Source: CAZOHN01 sp964579325 (GTDB lineage: Bacteria; Pseudomonadota; Alphaproteobacteria; Rhodobacterales; Rhodobacteraceae). Taken from it: a stretch of 51,688 nt of DNA. Under the pieces are notes generated by a model. It saw only the letters and a list, made by a program, of their open reading frames with translations. It did not search any database and had not been told where the DNA came from. The translations under genes and the position numbers were made by a program. Of this stretch, positions 18,298 through 28,800 are shown in pieces. The stretch lies in assembly GCA_964579325.1 (NCBI GenBank), contig CAZOHN010000003.1, forward strand, positions 1-51,688, given 5' to 3'. The first letter of the stretch is position 1. Each line of letters begins with the position of its first letter.

Positions 18298-20174
18298 TGG
18301 ACCGTGCCTTCCTGACCTACTACGAGGCAGAGCTTGAGCACGTCCGCGAACTTGCGTCCGAGTTCGCCGCGCTGCACCCGAACGTCGCGCGCAATCTTTC
18401 CCTAGAATCGGTGCCCTGTCCCGACCCCTACGTCGAGAGACTGCTCGAGGGAGTGGCCTACCTCGCGGCGCGGACCCGCCTCAAGGTCGATCTCGAGGGC
18501 AGCCGCTACGTCGAAGCGACGCTGGATGCGCTTTGGCCCGACCTGCTTTCGGCCGGGCCGGCGGTGACCCTGGCGGTTCTCGAGCCGGGCCCGCAGGTAC
18601 AGACGATGCTCGAAGGTCACTGTGTCCGGCGCGGAACCCGACTGGTCGCAGCGTTCCGCGAAGGACTCGGCACGCGTGCGACCTATACGACCGCGCAGGA
18701 TGTGACGCTCTGGCCGGTGAAGCTCGACAAGGTCGAATATCTCCAGGATCGTGGCGCGCTTCACGCCGCGGGGCTCCAGTCGAGGTTCGCAGAGGCCGAG
18801 GCGGCTCTCCGTATCACCATCGGCCGATCTGGAAGCGGCGGAAAGCTGGGGGAACTCGGCCTCGACCGGCTCGACCTGCACCTTGCCGGGGGCGCGCGGG
18901 GCGGCGTTCTGTTCGACGCGCTGCATGGCTGGGGGAGTGGTGTCGCGGTAAGGGCAGTGCCGGGGGGCGCCTGGCAAGCCGTCCAAGGCCCGTCGATGAT
19001 CGGAATTGCGGACGAAGAGGCGCTCCTGCCGCCATCCCGGCCAGGTTTCGGAGGCTACCGGCTCCTCCGCGAGTATTTCATGATGCCCGAGCGGTTCCAC
19101 TTTCTCCGAGTGGACGGATTGCGCGAGGCCGTGCGCGCCGCGGGCGATGGCAAGATCGAGGTGGCGATCCTGCTGTCGCGGTCCCGTCCCGAGATTGCGG
19201 ACGCGGCAGTCAAGGACTTCCGGCTGTTCGTGACGCCCTTGATCAACCTCTTCGAGAAGGAATGCGACCTTGTCGAACTCGACCCGCGGCGGTCGGCCCA
19301 TGTCGTCTACCCGGACCGGACCCGGCCGCGCGATTTCGAGGTGTTCCGGCTGCTCAGAGTCGAGGATTCGGCCACGCAGGGGCCCGATGCCGAGGTCGTC
19401 CCCCTGCACGGCATGGGGCGCCCGTCGGCGACCGGCGCGGTATTCACGACCGAGCGCCGGCCGCGCCGCCCGACAGAGGACGAGGTGCGCCGAGGGCAGA
19501 CCCGAACGGGGTACCTCGGCGACGAGGTCCTCATCTCCGTGGCCTACCCCGGCGGACGCCCTTCACGCGATGCCCTGACGTCGCTCGACATCCGGGCACT
19601 CTGCACCAACCGAGACCTGCCGATTGTCGACGACACTCCGAAACTCGCTGTGGAGTCCGGCGATCCGGTCGGAAAGGTCGAACTGCTTGGAGCTTTCCGC
19701 CGCCCCGTGCCGGCAGGACATGGGCGGAGCCATCTGCGCCGAGACGGCGGGGCGGCGCATTTCGACGATATCGCCTGGCGTCTTGTCGCCCAACTCGCTC
19801 TCAACCACCTTTCTCTTGCCGATGCCTCGCGTGAGGCTGAACCGCTGCGGGCGGTGCTCGACCTCTATTCAGGGCGTGGCGATCCGGCTCTTGCACGGCA
19901 CGCCCAGTCAGTTCGCCGCGTCACGTCGGCAAGGGTCGTGGAGCGGCTCGGTCTTCCAGGACCGCTCTGTTTCGGGCAGGGGGTGGAGATGACGCTATCG
20001 GTCGACGAGACGTTCCTGACCGGTTCCAGCACGCTCCTGCTCTCGGCCCTGCTGTCGCAGCTCTTTATCCGGCACGCGGGGATCAACGGATTTGTCAGGA
20101 CGCGGACGCGGCTTACCCAGCGGCAGGAGGAGGTTGCATGGCCGATGATGCTCGGCTCCCGCGCCCCGATCTGA
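18297..20174 (+). CDS. tssF: T6SS baseplate protein TssF
   Basis: 625 aa, the normal length for TssF/VasA (ImpG family). It starts with AFLTYYEAELEHVRELASEFAALHP, the family hallmark, then PDPYVERLLEGVAYLAART. Later blocks include GGYRLLREYFMMPERFHFLRVDGL and FVTPLINLFEKECD. TssF forms the baseplate wedge with TssG and TssE. Its 3' end overlaps tssG by 37 bases, which suggests tight translational coupling of the two partners. Confidence 0.95.
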   Translation: MDRAFLTYYEAELEHVRELASEFAALHPNVARNLSLESVPCPDPYVERLLEGVAYLAARTRLKVDLEGSRYVEATLDALWPDLLSAGPAVTLAVLEPGPQVQTMLEGHCVRRGTRLVAAFREGLGTRATYTTAQDVTLWPVKLDKVEYLQDRGALHAAGLQSRFAEAEAALRITIGRSGSGGKLGELGLDRLDLHLAGGARGGVLFDALHGWGSGVAVRAVPGGAWQAVQGPSMIGIADEEALLPPSRPGFGGYRLLREYFMMPERFHFLRVDGLREAVRAAGDGKIEVAILLSRSRPEIADAAVKDFRLFVTPLINLFEKECDLVELDPRRSAHVVYPDRTRPRDFEVFRLLRVEDSATQGPDAEVVPLHGMGRPSATGAVFTTERRPRRPTEDEVRRGQTRTGYLGDEVLISVAYPGGRPSRDALTSLDIRALCTNRDLPIVDDTPKLAVESGDPVGKVELLGAFRRPVPAGHGRSHLRRDGGAAHFDDIAWRLVAQLALNHLSLADASREAEPLRAVLDLYSGRGDPALARHAQSVRRVTSARVVERLGLPGPLCFGQGVEMTLSVDETFLTGSSTLLLSALLSQLFIRHAGINGFVRTRTRLTQRQEEVAWPMMLGSRAPI

Positions 20175-21196
20175 GCGCCACGCCGCGCGACGTGGCTGCG
20201 ACGGACTTCTTCGAACTGCTTCGGCAACTTGAAGGACCGGGGCAGCACTTCGGCCAGGCAGGCGGTCCGGGGCTGGAACCCGCCCGGCTCGGGCAGGATG
20301 CGCGCCTGACATTCGCGGCTGGCGACGTGGCGCGGTTGGAGCCGCCCCGGGTTTCCGGACTGCCCCCCGAAGTCATAGTCGAGCTCATCGGGCTGCTCGG
20401 GCCGGAGGGTCCGATGCCGCTGCACCTGACGCGGTGGGTCTTCGAGAGGGTGTCGCAGCGCTGGTTCAGCGATGGGCAGGGCAGGGTCACATCGGACACG
20501 GCCTTCCTCGACTTCTGCAACCTGATGCAGCATCGGATGATCGCGCTCTACTGGCGGGGTTGGGCGGACGCCCGCCCCATTGTTCAGGCCGAGCGCGCCC
20601 AGGGGGGGCGGGTCGGTGCCACGGTGGCCGCCCTCGCGGGGCTGGGGTTGCCTGGGACGCGGGGCAGGGCAGGGCCAACCGAATCGCCCGATGAACTGCG
20701 GTTGCTTCACGCACCCGCCATTGCATTGTCGGTGCACGGCCCGGAACGACTTGCGGCCCCTCTCGCGGACCTGATCGGGGCCCCGGTCTCGATAGTCGAG
20801 TTCGTCGGAACCTGGACCGATCTCCCCGAACGGCTCCAGTCCAGGCTGGGCCGGGTTCATGCCAGGCTCGGCCAGGGAGCCGTGGCCGGGGCGCGCGTGT
20901 TCGGACGTACCGGCCGCATCGAGCTCCGTATCGGTCCGGTCGACCTTGCGCTGTTTCGGCGCATCGCCGGCGAAGCCGAGCTGCGCGCCCGGATAAGACA
21001 TCTCGTGCTCGCCCTGATCGGCCGGGAGATCGAAGTCGACCTGCGGCCGGTGCTTGCCGCGAAAGACGTTCCGCCGCCGCGCTTGGGTTCCGAGTTTCTC
21101 GGCCAAAGCCTCTGGTTGCCCGCGCGGACCTCGCGCGATCGGGACGACCTGCGCGTCAGCTGCATCACCCGCGAAACCGGGGAGCAGGCTGCATGA
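20138..21196 (+). CDS. tssG: T6SS baseplate protein TssG
   Basis: 352 aa, VasB/ImpH family. Diagnostic parts are DFFELLRQLEG, RLGQDARLTFAAGDVARLE, LGLLGPEGPMPLHLTRWV-like text and the closing QSLWLPART. It is the partner of TssF in the baseplate wedge. The start ATG 20138 lies 37 bases inside tssF, and its stop overlaps the next gene as ATGA. Confidence 0.93.
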   Translation: MADDARLPRPDLSATPRDVAATDFFELLRQLEGPGQHFGQAGGPGLEPARLGQDARLTFAAGDVARLEPPRVSGLPPEVIVELIGLLGPEGPMPLHLTRWVFERVSQRWFSDGQGRVTSDTAFLDFCNLMQHRMIALYWRGWADARPIVQAERAQGGRVGATVAALAGLGLPGTRGRAGPTESPDELRLLHAPAIALSVHGPERLAAPLADLIGAPVSIVEFVGTWTDLPERLQSRLGRVHARLGQGAVAGARVFGRTGRIELRIGPVDLALFRRIAGEAELRARIRHLVLALIGREIEVDLRPVLAAKDVPPPRLGSEFLGQSLWLPARTSRDRDDLRVSCITRETGEQAA

Positions 21197-22617
21197 CTCT
21201 GCGCCTCGTGATCGAGCATTCTCCGCATCGCCAGCCTCAGTCCGAGGTCAGCCATGTCGGCGGCGACCTTACGATCGGACGAGGGGTGGAAGCCGACTGG
21301 CGGCTGGAGGATCCGGACATGTTCATCTCCCGCAAACACTGCATCGTGTCGGGCGGAGAAGGTGAATTCCGCGTGACCGACATCAGCCGTGGCGGAGTCT
21401 TCATCGACGGCGCAACTGCTCCGTTGGGCGAAGGCCGGAGCGCCGACCTGACCCACGGAATGCGTCTTCGTCTCGGAGACGTGGTGCTGCGCATTGAACT
21501 GGAGTCGGCCCCGGTCGCAAGGCCGGTATCGCCGCAGGCGCCCGAGCGCGTAGCGCCCCCTGCAGCGCCCCGATTGACTTCTGCGGCAAGCCCTGCGGCG
21601 CCGGAACCCGCATCCAACCCGTTCGCCGCGGACGACTTCTTCAGGCAGCCGGCGGTTCACGCGCCGCCGCCGCCGCCGCGGCCGGCATCGCTCCCCGACC
21701 CATTCGACGCCCCAGCGCGCCCGGCTTTCGCGCCGCCGACCGAGCCCCGACCGTCGACTGATGCCCCGCTCTTCGACGATCCGTTCACGCTTGATCCCTT
21801 GCCGTCGCGACCCGCCGGCGAACCGCAACCGACCCGTGAGACCGTTCCCGGCGGCGGGTTCGACGACTTCTTCGGTACCGTGCCTTCCGCCCCACCCTCA
21901 CCGCGCCAACCGGTGCCGGCACCCGCGCCACCGCCTGTTTCACCGAGTTCCGCGCCGCCGCCTGCTGCGCCTGCGCCCCCTGCGAAGGCTCCGGCACAGG
22001 TGTCGACTTCCGTTCCGACCGACAGCGGCGCCGGCGACCTGAAGGCGGCCCTTCTGAAGGGCATGGGGCTTCCTCCCGAACTGGTCACGGAATTGAGCGT
22101 TGAGGACCTGGAGGCCGTCGGCAGACGCACTCGGGCGCTCCTCGAGGCCTTGGTCCACCTGCTCCGCGCCCGCGCTAGGGAAAAGCAGAACCTTCGCGTG
22201 GCCCAGACCGTGATCGGCGGAGCGGACGTAAATCCCCTGAAGTTCCTCGCGACCACCGACGAGATGATGGCAACACTGATCGGCGAGGCTCGACCGGGCT
22301 ATCTCGACGCCGACGCGGCCATCGCGGGCGCGGTTCGCGACCTTGCCGATCACCAGGTCCGCACCTGGAGCGGGCTCCAGGAGTCGCTGCGTCGGATGAT
22401 TGACCGTTTCGATCCCGAAGCGATCGAGGCCGAGTTCGAGGAGGCGGGGCGCCTGAAGGCCATTCTTGCAGGGGGACGGAGCGCGCTGCTCTGGCAACTT
22501 TACCGGGAAAGGTACAGGATCATCGCAAGGGCGGCCGAGGATCGGTTTCTCGGTGATGTCGGAAGCGATTTTCGCGACGCCTACGAAGGCACCAAGGGGA
22601 GGAACTCTGATGACTGA
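21193..22617 (+). CDS. T6SS FHA-domain protein (Fha/TagH)
   Basis: 474 aa in three parts. The FHA domain (about 20-105) has LTIGRGVEADW, SRKHC and DISRGGVFIDG, which keep the phosphothreonine-binding Arg, Ser and His. A proline/alanine-rich linker spans about 110-275. The C-terminal domain (about 280-474) contains RTRALLEALVHLLRARAREK and PLKFLATTDEMMATLIG, the region specific to T6SS FHA proteins. In known systems the kinase PpkA phosphorylates Fha to promote assembly and PppA reverses this; all three are encoded here. The start overlaps tssG (ATGA), and the stop overlaps tssJ by 8 bases. Confidence 0.92.
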   Translation: MTLRLVIEHSPHRQPQSEVSHVGGDLTIGRGVEADWRLEDPDMFISRKHCIVSGGEGEFRVTDISRGGVFIDGATAPLGEGRSADLTHGMRLRLGDVVLRIELESAPVARPVSPQAPERVAPPAAPRLTSAASPAAPEPASNPFAADDFFRQPAVHAPPPPPRPASLPDPFDAPARPAFAPPTEPRPSTDAPLFDDPFTLDPLPSRPAGEPQPTRETVPGGGFDDFFGTVPSAPPSPRQPVPAPAPPPVSPSSAPPPAAPAPPAKAPAQVSTSVPTDSGAGDLKAALLKGMGLPPELVTELSVEDLEAVGRRTRALLEALVHLLRARAREKQNLRVAQTVIGGADVNPLKFLATTDEMMATLIGEARPGYLDADAAIAGAVRDLADHQVRTWSGLQESLRRMIDRFDPEAIEAEFEEAGRLKAILAGGRSALLWQLYRERYRIIARAAEDRFLGDVGSDFRDAYEGTKGRNSDD

Positions 22618-23065
22618 CAGACGCAGTCTTCTGGCCGGGACGGGAGCGGCGATGCTGCTTGCCGTTACCGGGTGTGTGCAGGGGCCGGGCAGCGTTACGA
22701 TCTCGGCAAACGGCGCGGCCGGGATGAATCCCGGACCGGATGGGGCCGATCGTCCGGTCACGCTCACAGTCCTGCAACTCCGCGGGACCGGCGCCTTCGA
22801 CGGGGCGGACTTCTTCGCGCTCCAGAACCCATCTGCGGCGCTGGGCGGAGATCTCGTGAAATCCGACCAGATCGCGCTTGCGCCCGGCGGGACGGCGTCG
22901 AAGGTGATCGGGCTCGACCCCTCCACGACGGCAATCGGCATCGTCGGCGGGTTCCGCGATCCGGGCGGCAAGGTCTTCCGTGTCAAGACCGGTGTCTCGC
23001 CGACCGCCACCGTCGGCTTCATCGTCGCGGTCTCGGGTTCGGGTCTGACATTGCGTCCGGTCTGA
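22610..23065 (+). CDS. tssJ: T6SS outer-membrane lipoprotein TssJ
   Basis: 151 aa. The signal sequence RRSLLAGTGAAMLLAVTGC ends in a lipobox (VTGC), so the mature protein is a lipoprotein. The remaining part is a beta-sandwich-like domain: DRPVTLTVLQLRGTGAF, FFALQNPSAAL and SKVIGLDPSTTAIGIVGGFRDP, all typical of TssJ/VasD. It anchors the TssL-TssM complex to the outer membrane. The open frame extends upstream, but ATG 22610 is chosen because the lipoprotein signal starts there. Confidence 0.93.
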   Translation: MTDRRSLLAGTGAAMLLAVTGCVQGPGSVTISANGAAGMNPGPDGADRPVTLTVLQLRGTGAFDGADFFALQNPSAALGGDLVKSDQIALAPGGTASKVIGLDPSTTAIGIVGGFRDPGGKVFRVKTGVSPTATVGFIVAVSGSGLTLRPV

Positions 23066-23081
23066 AGGGGCCGGTGACAGC

Positions 23082-24416
23082 ATGAGTGACGCCAACAAGG
23101 TCGTCTGGTCCGAAGGGCTGTTCCTGCGGACCCAGCACTTCCAGCAGCAGGACCGCTACACCGAGGCCTTGGTGCGCGGCTCACTGCGTGCAGCCTCACT
23201 GCAGGCGTGGGGCTTCCGCTCGCTCTCGCTCGACCGCGCCGCGCTTGACGGCGGGATGATCGGCATTGCCGAGGGCGAGGGTATCCTGCCCGACGGCACG
23301 CCCTTCGCGATTCCAGCGGACACGGCACCGCCGAAGCCGGTCGCCGTCCGGCGTGACGGCGCCTCCGGTCTCGCCCATCTGGGTATCCCGGTAGAGACCC
23401 CGGGCGCCGCAACGGTGGACCCCGCGCATTCCGGAGAGGGTGGCGCGCGCTACCGCGGCACCTTCCTTACCCTGCGCGACGCGGTGCAGGGCGGGGCCGA
23501 GGCCGCGGAGATCGAGGTAGCCCGGCTTGTGCCGCGGCTGTTCCTGCCGGGCGAGGACACATCAGGCTACGTGACGCTTCCGATCGCTCGCGTGGACGGG
23601 CTCGATGCCGATGGCGCCGTGCGGACCGCGCCGAACCACCTGCCGCCCGCGCTCTGCACCGGCGCCGTTCCCTGGTACGCCGGACTCGCAAGGGAAGTCG
23701 TGTTGGGGCTGGAGCGAATTGCCGAGGCACATGGGCACATCGTGCTGGGAGGGGCGGGGCGCTCGGTAGAGAACCTCCTGATTCTGGAGCTTGCGAATTC
23801 GTCCCAGCCACGCATCGCCCACATGGCCGAGCAGGACCTGTTCCACCCTTCGGAGATGTTCATGGAGCTGGCGGGGCTCGCCGGTCGCATGGCGACCTAC
23901 GGCTCCTCTTCGCGCCGACTGTCGGACCTGCCAATCTACGATCACGCCGACCCTGAACCCGCGTTCTCGGCTCTCGCCGATACGCTTCGCTCCCTGATGC
24001 TCTCGCTCCGCCACGTCGAACCGAAATCGCGCGTGCTGCCCGTCGCCATTCATGCGCAGAACATCTGGAAGGTGCGTGTCGACAATCCAGAAATCCTCAA
24101 GTCCAGCCGGATCGTACTTCGGGTCGGCTCGGACATGTCGGAGGCCATGCTACGCCGCATCTTCGTCGATCAGGCCACCGTCGGAGCGGCAGACGAGTTC
24201 GAGAAGCTCTGGCGCGCCCGGCTGCCGGGCATCCCGCTGAAACCTCTGCACAGCCAGCCGCGCGAAATCCCCTACGATGGCGACAGGCTCTGCCTGGAAC
24301 TGGACCGCAAGTCCGAGCACTGGACACGCATCCTTGAAGCTCCCGGCTTTGTCATCGGTGTTTCTGGACAACTGGAGCGGCAACCCGAGATCGACTGCTA
24401 CGCGGTGAGCCAGTGA
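23082..24416 (+). CDS. tssK: T6SS baseplate-membrane linker TssK
   Basis: 444 aa, VasE/ImpJ family. It starts with NKVVWSEGLFLRTQHFQQQDRY, the characteristic opening, and continues with LSLDRAALDGGMIGIAEGEGILPDG and later HPSEMFMELAGLAGRMATYG. TssK connects the baseplate to the TssL/TssM cytoplasmic domains. ATG 23082 is preceded by AAGGGGCCGG. The gene is separated from tssL by 4 bases. Confidence 0.95.
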   Translation: MSDANKVVWSEGLFLRTQHFQQQDRYTEALVRGSLRAASLQAWGFRSLSLDRAALDGGMIGIAEGEGILPDGTPFAIPADTAPPKPVAVRRDGASGLAHLGIPVETPGAATVDPAHSGEGGARYRGTFLTLRDAVQGGAEAAEIEVARLVPRLFLPGEDTSGYVTLPIARVDGLDADGAVRTAPNHLPPALCTGAVPWYAGLAREVVLGLERIAEAHGHIVLGGAGRSVENLLILELANSSQPRIAHMAEQDLFHPSEMFMELAGLAGRMATYGSSSRRLSDLPIYDHADPEPAFSALADTLRSLMLSLRHVEPKSRVLPVAIHAQNIWKVRVDNPEILKSSRIVLRVGSDMSEAMLRRIFVDQATVGAADEFEKLWRARLPGIPLKPLHSQPREIPYDGDRLCLELDRKSEHWTRILEAPGFVIGVSGQLERQPEIDCYAVSQ

Positions 24417-24420
24417 CCCC

Positions 24421-25848
24421 ATGAGCGACAAGGATGATCCCTTCGGCCTGATGAACGACGCCGGGCGGACCCGCATCCGGCCGGCCGGGCGGCGGGAGTC
24501 GGGGGCGGCCCCCACGGCGCACGGCCCCGGCTCTGCATCGCCTTACACCACGGGCTCTGGCCCGGCCTACGCCCCGCCGCCACCGGCCTACGGCGAGCCG
24601 CGCGACTCAGGTGTTCGGGTGCGACATGCCCGTGCCCATCCCAACCCGCTTGTCGCCGCTTTCGCAGCCCTCCTGGAATTTGCCCCCGAACTCGAACGCG
24701 CCGCCTCACCGGCGAGCCCCGAGACGCTGCGGGTCCGCCTTCTCGACAACCTGATTGACGGCCGTGACAGTGCGGTCGCGCGTGGCGTCCCGCTCGCCCG
24801 CGCCGACCAGGCGGCGTGGTTCGTTGCCGCGCTGATAGATGACCTCGCGATCAACACGCCCTGGGGCGGGCAGAGCGATTGGCCGCGTGCTCCGCTCGTC
24901 GTCTCGCTGGCCGGCGACGTCGACCCGGGAACACGCTTCTTCGAACGGCTCTCCGAGTTGCAGCGCTACCCCGATCGCGATCCGGAGATGCTCGAGCTCG
25001 CGCACACCTGCCTCGCGCTCGGCTTCCGTGGGCGGTTCCGCTTCGAAGGACCGCAGGCGCAGGGAGGGCTTGTGCAGGCCCTGACTTCGACCGTGCGACT
25101 CCTGCGCAATCCCGATGCCGAGCGGGCGCCGCTCTCGCCGCACTGGACCGGGGTAGCCGCTCCGGACGAGCCGCGACGCTTCGCGGTTCCGCTCTGGACG
25201 ATCGGCCTCCTTGCACTTGCAGTTGTCGCCGGCGTGTATGTCGCACTCGGTATCCGTCTCAGCGGCAAGGGCGAGCAACTCTACACCCTCGCCGGCGTCC
25301 TCCCCCCATCCGAGCGTGCCGAAGTTTTCCGTCCCCTCCGGTCGACGGACGAGGTTGAGGCGCCTCCGGAGATCGTGATCGAACCGGTGGTGATCGAGCT
25401 GCTGCCCGAGTTCCAGCAAGCGGCCCCCCCCGATGTCGCTGCGGCGCTTTCCGGCCGCGAGGACGTGTCGCTTGCGGTTCTCGTGGTGCGGGGTTCGGAT
25501 CCGGAAGTGTTCCGCTCGGCCAAGGCCGACCTGAACTCCATCTACGAGCCGCTCGTTGCGTCCTTTGCCGCCGTCATCCTCGCCAATATCGATGTGATCG
25601 GTGGCATCGCGGTAATCGGCCACACCGATAGCGTCCCGGTCCAGCGCAGCAATCCCTTCGCGTCGAACCAGGGCCTCTCCGAGGCGCGTGCCGGCACGAT
25701 CGCTGCGGCTCTCGTCGCCGGTGGGGTGCCGTCGGAGTTGATCCGGTCGGAAGGGCGGGCGGCAACCGAGCCGGTCGGAGACAATGCCACGCGGGAGGGG
25801 CGGGCGCTGAACCGCCGCGTCGAAATCCGCATCCAGAAGAAACTCTGA
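24421..25848 (+). CDS. tssL: T6SS membrane-complex protein TssL with OmpA-like domain
   Basis: 475 aa. After a glycine/proline-rich tail of about 60 residues, the DotU domain spans about 65-230 (NPLVAAFAALLEFAPEL, FVAALIDDLAINTPWG, HTCLALGFRGRFRFE). One membrane helix lies near 258-280 (LWTIGLLALAVVAGVYVALG). The periplasmic end has an OmpA-like peptidoglycan-binding domain at about 370-475, with IGHTDSVPV and the closing NRRVEIRIQ. So this is the extended TssL type that can hold the cell wall directly. It forms the inner-membrane part of the trans-envelope complex with TssM. Confidence 0.95.
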   Translation: MSDKDDPFGLMNDAGRTRIRPAGRRESGAAPTAHGPGSASPYTTGSGPAYAPPPPAYGEPRDSGVRVRHARAHPNPLVAAFAALLEFAPELERAASPASPETLRVRLLDNLIDGRDSAVARGVPLARADQAAWFVAALIDDLAINTPWGGQSDWPRAPLVVSLAGDVDPGTRFFERLSELQRYPDRDPEMLELAHTCLALGFRGRFRFEGPQAQGGLVQALTSTVRLLRNPDAERAPLSPHWTGVAAPDEPRRFAVPLWTIGLLALAVVAGVYVALGIRLSGKGEQLYTLAGVLPPSERAEVFRPLRSTDEVEAPPEIVIEPVVIELLPEFQQAAPPDVAAALSGREDVSLAVLVVRGSDPEVFRSAKADLNSIYEPLVASFAAVILANIDVIGGIAVIGHTDSVPVQRSNPFASNQGLSEARAGTIAAALVAGGVPSELIRSEGRAATEPVGDNATREGRALNRRVEIRIQKKL

Positions 25849-25849
25849 C

Positions 25850-28800
25850 ATGCGCATCCTGAAAGCGATCCTGCGGTTCCTGATTTCGCGCCGGCTCTGG
25901 ACCTTCATCGGCGTGGCGATACTCTGTGCATTGATCTGGCTGTTCGGGCCCCTGGTCAGCGTGGGTGACCTGCAGCCCTTCGCCTCCGACCTGACCCGGC
26001 TGATCACCATCGGCGGGATCCTGATCCTGTGGCTGCTTTCGGTCCTTGTCGGCCAGCTGCGGGCGGCCCGGGCCAACCAGGTGTTCGTGACCGAACTTGC
26101 CCGCGCCGAGCCGGTGAGGCAGGCAAGCCCCGGCGAAGGGGCGGTGGCCGAGATCAACACGAAGTTCCAGTCGATCCTCGGCGAGATGAAGCGCTCGAAG
26201 CTCGGCAATCGCAAGTTCCTGCGCGAGATGCCGTGGTACGTGATCATCGGGCCGCCGGGCACCGGCAAGACCACCGCGCTGCGCCAGTCGGGCCTTCACT
26301 TCCCGATCGACCTCGGGGACGACCTCAAGGGTGTCGGCGGCACGCGAAACTGTGACTGGTTCTTCACCGACGACGCAGTGCTCGTCGATACGGCGGGACG
26401 CTACACCGAGCAGGCCAGCGCCCCCGACCTCGATGCGGCCGAGTGGGGCGGGTTTCTCGACCTGCTGCGCAAGCACCGGGGGCGCCGTGCGCTGAATGGG
26501 GTGATCGTCGCGATTTCGGTGCGCGAGCTCCTCGGACCCGATGCCGACCTTCGCGCGCACGGTCGCGAGATCCGCAAGCGTCTGGGCGAGCTGCGCGAGA
26601 AGCTCGGGATGCAGTTGCCGGTCTACTTGATGATCACCAAGGCCGATCTGATCCCCGGGTTCGAGGCCTTTTATGCCGATCTCGGCAATGACGACCGCGA
26701 GCAGGTTTGGGGCGCGACCCTCGCGACCGATGCCCGGGTGGACGGTGTAGCCGTCGAGCGAGAGCTGTCCGCGCTCGCGGCGCGGGCGGAACGCCGCCTC
26801 GTCGGCCGACTGGCCGAAGACCTGCCGCTTGCCGTTCGAGCGGACATGTTCCGCTTTCCGGCCCAGTTCCTCCGCCTGGAAGCCCCGCTCAGGCTGCTCG
26901 TGGATGCGGTCTTCGGCGAAACGCGCTACGACGAAGCGTCCTGGCTCCGCGGATTCTACTTTACGTCGGCCACGCAGGAAGGCTCACCCATCGACCGACT
27001 GGTCGGCGATCTGGCCGGTGCCTTCGGCATCGCGTCTGCCCCGCCAGTTGCGCGGCGCCACGGCGAGAAGCGGTCCTATTTCCTGCGCCGCCTGCTGACC
27101 GATCTCATCTTCCCGGAGGCAGGCCTCGGCCTCTTCGACGCGGCAGCCGAGGAACGGCGCAAGTGGGTATGGCGCAGCACTCTTGCCGCCGCGATGCTGG
27201 CCACTGCCGTCCTCTCGGCGGTCTTCGTCTATTCCTATAGCCGCTATAGTGCCGGTATCGCCGACCAGGAACGCCAATTGACCGGGCTTCAGGCAAGGCT
27301 TGCCAATGTGGCGGCGCGGCAGGCACCCACCGATCCGCTTGATCTCGATATTGCCCTCGCCGCGATGGCAGAGGTGGATTCGGCGAGTACCGAAGTGCAG
27401 GGAAACGCTCTTACCGCGCTAGGCCCGACGGCCGAGGCCGAGTTGGCGCGGGTCCAGCGCATGGCCTATGACCGCGCGCTCCGCAACATCCTCGAACCGC
27501 GCATGGTGGCGCTGCTCGAAGCGACCATGTGGCGGCAGATCCGCGATCCCGAGTTCCTCCTCGGCGCCCTCAAGACCTACAACATGATGACCGGTCTGGC
27601 GCCCTACGACCGCGCCTTCGCGGAACTCTGGTGGCAGACCGACCTGCCCCTCGCGGCTCCTGTCGATCCTTTCCCGACCGATGCGGCGCTGGGCCATCAA
27701 CTTGCCGCGCTCGAACGCCTTGCGGTCGAGGAACAGCGGATCGGGCCAGATCGGGCGCTGGTCGCCGCAGCGCTCGAAACCGTGTGCCAGATTCCGATCG
27801 CGGTCCGCGCCTACAACGGGCTCATGTCACAGTCCGAGATCGCCGGCCTGCCCGAATGGACCCCGGCCGAGGTGGCGGGCCCGAACGGGGCGCGGGTGCT
27901 GTCGCGCCTGTCGGGCCGGACGCTGCGCGTCGGCTTGCCCGGGGCCTTCACATATCGCGGCTTCCACGGAACCGTCCTGCCCCTGATCCCCGATGCAGCG
28001 GCACAGGCCGCGCTCGACCGGGCGATCTTCGCGGGTGGATGCCAGGAGAATGCCACGGTCGATGCCGCGCAGCTTGAAGTCGACATCCTGGCGCTCTACC
28101 AGAAGGACTTCATCGCCCAGTGGGACGGGTTCCTGCGCGATGTCCGGCTGGCACCGATTACCGACCTCAGGATCGCGACGGACAACCTCAAGGACCTCGC
28201 CACCGAGGACAGCGCTTTGAAGCGGCTCCTGCGGGCGGTCGTCAGCGAGACCGAACTGACGCGCCAGGAAGAAGAAGCCGCGGGCGGCGGCACAGGAGTT
28301 CCCCCCGGACTCGTGTCGGCAGCGACCAAGCGTCTGGGCAGCCTCGGCCGTCTCGCCAAGACAGGGGCACGGATCGCCGGATCGTCCGCGGGCGGTGGCG
28401 ACGCGGGCGCCGAGGCTCTCCCGGGCGAGGTCGTCGCACGGCACTTCGCGCCGTTGAAGGCCGCGATCGACGAAGTGGAAGGCGTACCGCCCCTCCTGAA
28501 TGATGCCGTCGCAGCGCTCGGAGCGCTGGCGAACGAGTTGCAGACCGTTGCCGCAAGCCCTGATCCCGAGGCCGCGCTGCTTGCCCGCGGTGGCCTGCCG
28601 CAGTTGACCGGCGCGATTGCCAATGTCGCGGCGGCACTGCCAGATCCGATAGACGATTGGGTCGCGGGGATTGCCGGAGACACGATCAGCGTTACCCGCG
28701 AAGCTGTGCTGTCTCAACTCAACGCACGCTGGCGCGCCGACGTCCTGCCGTTCTGCCGGTCCGCAACCGAAGGCCGCTATCCCTTCGAGGAAGCCAGCCG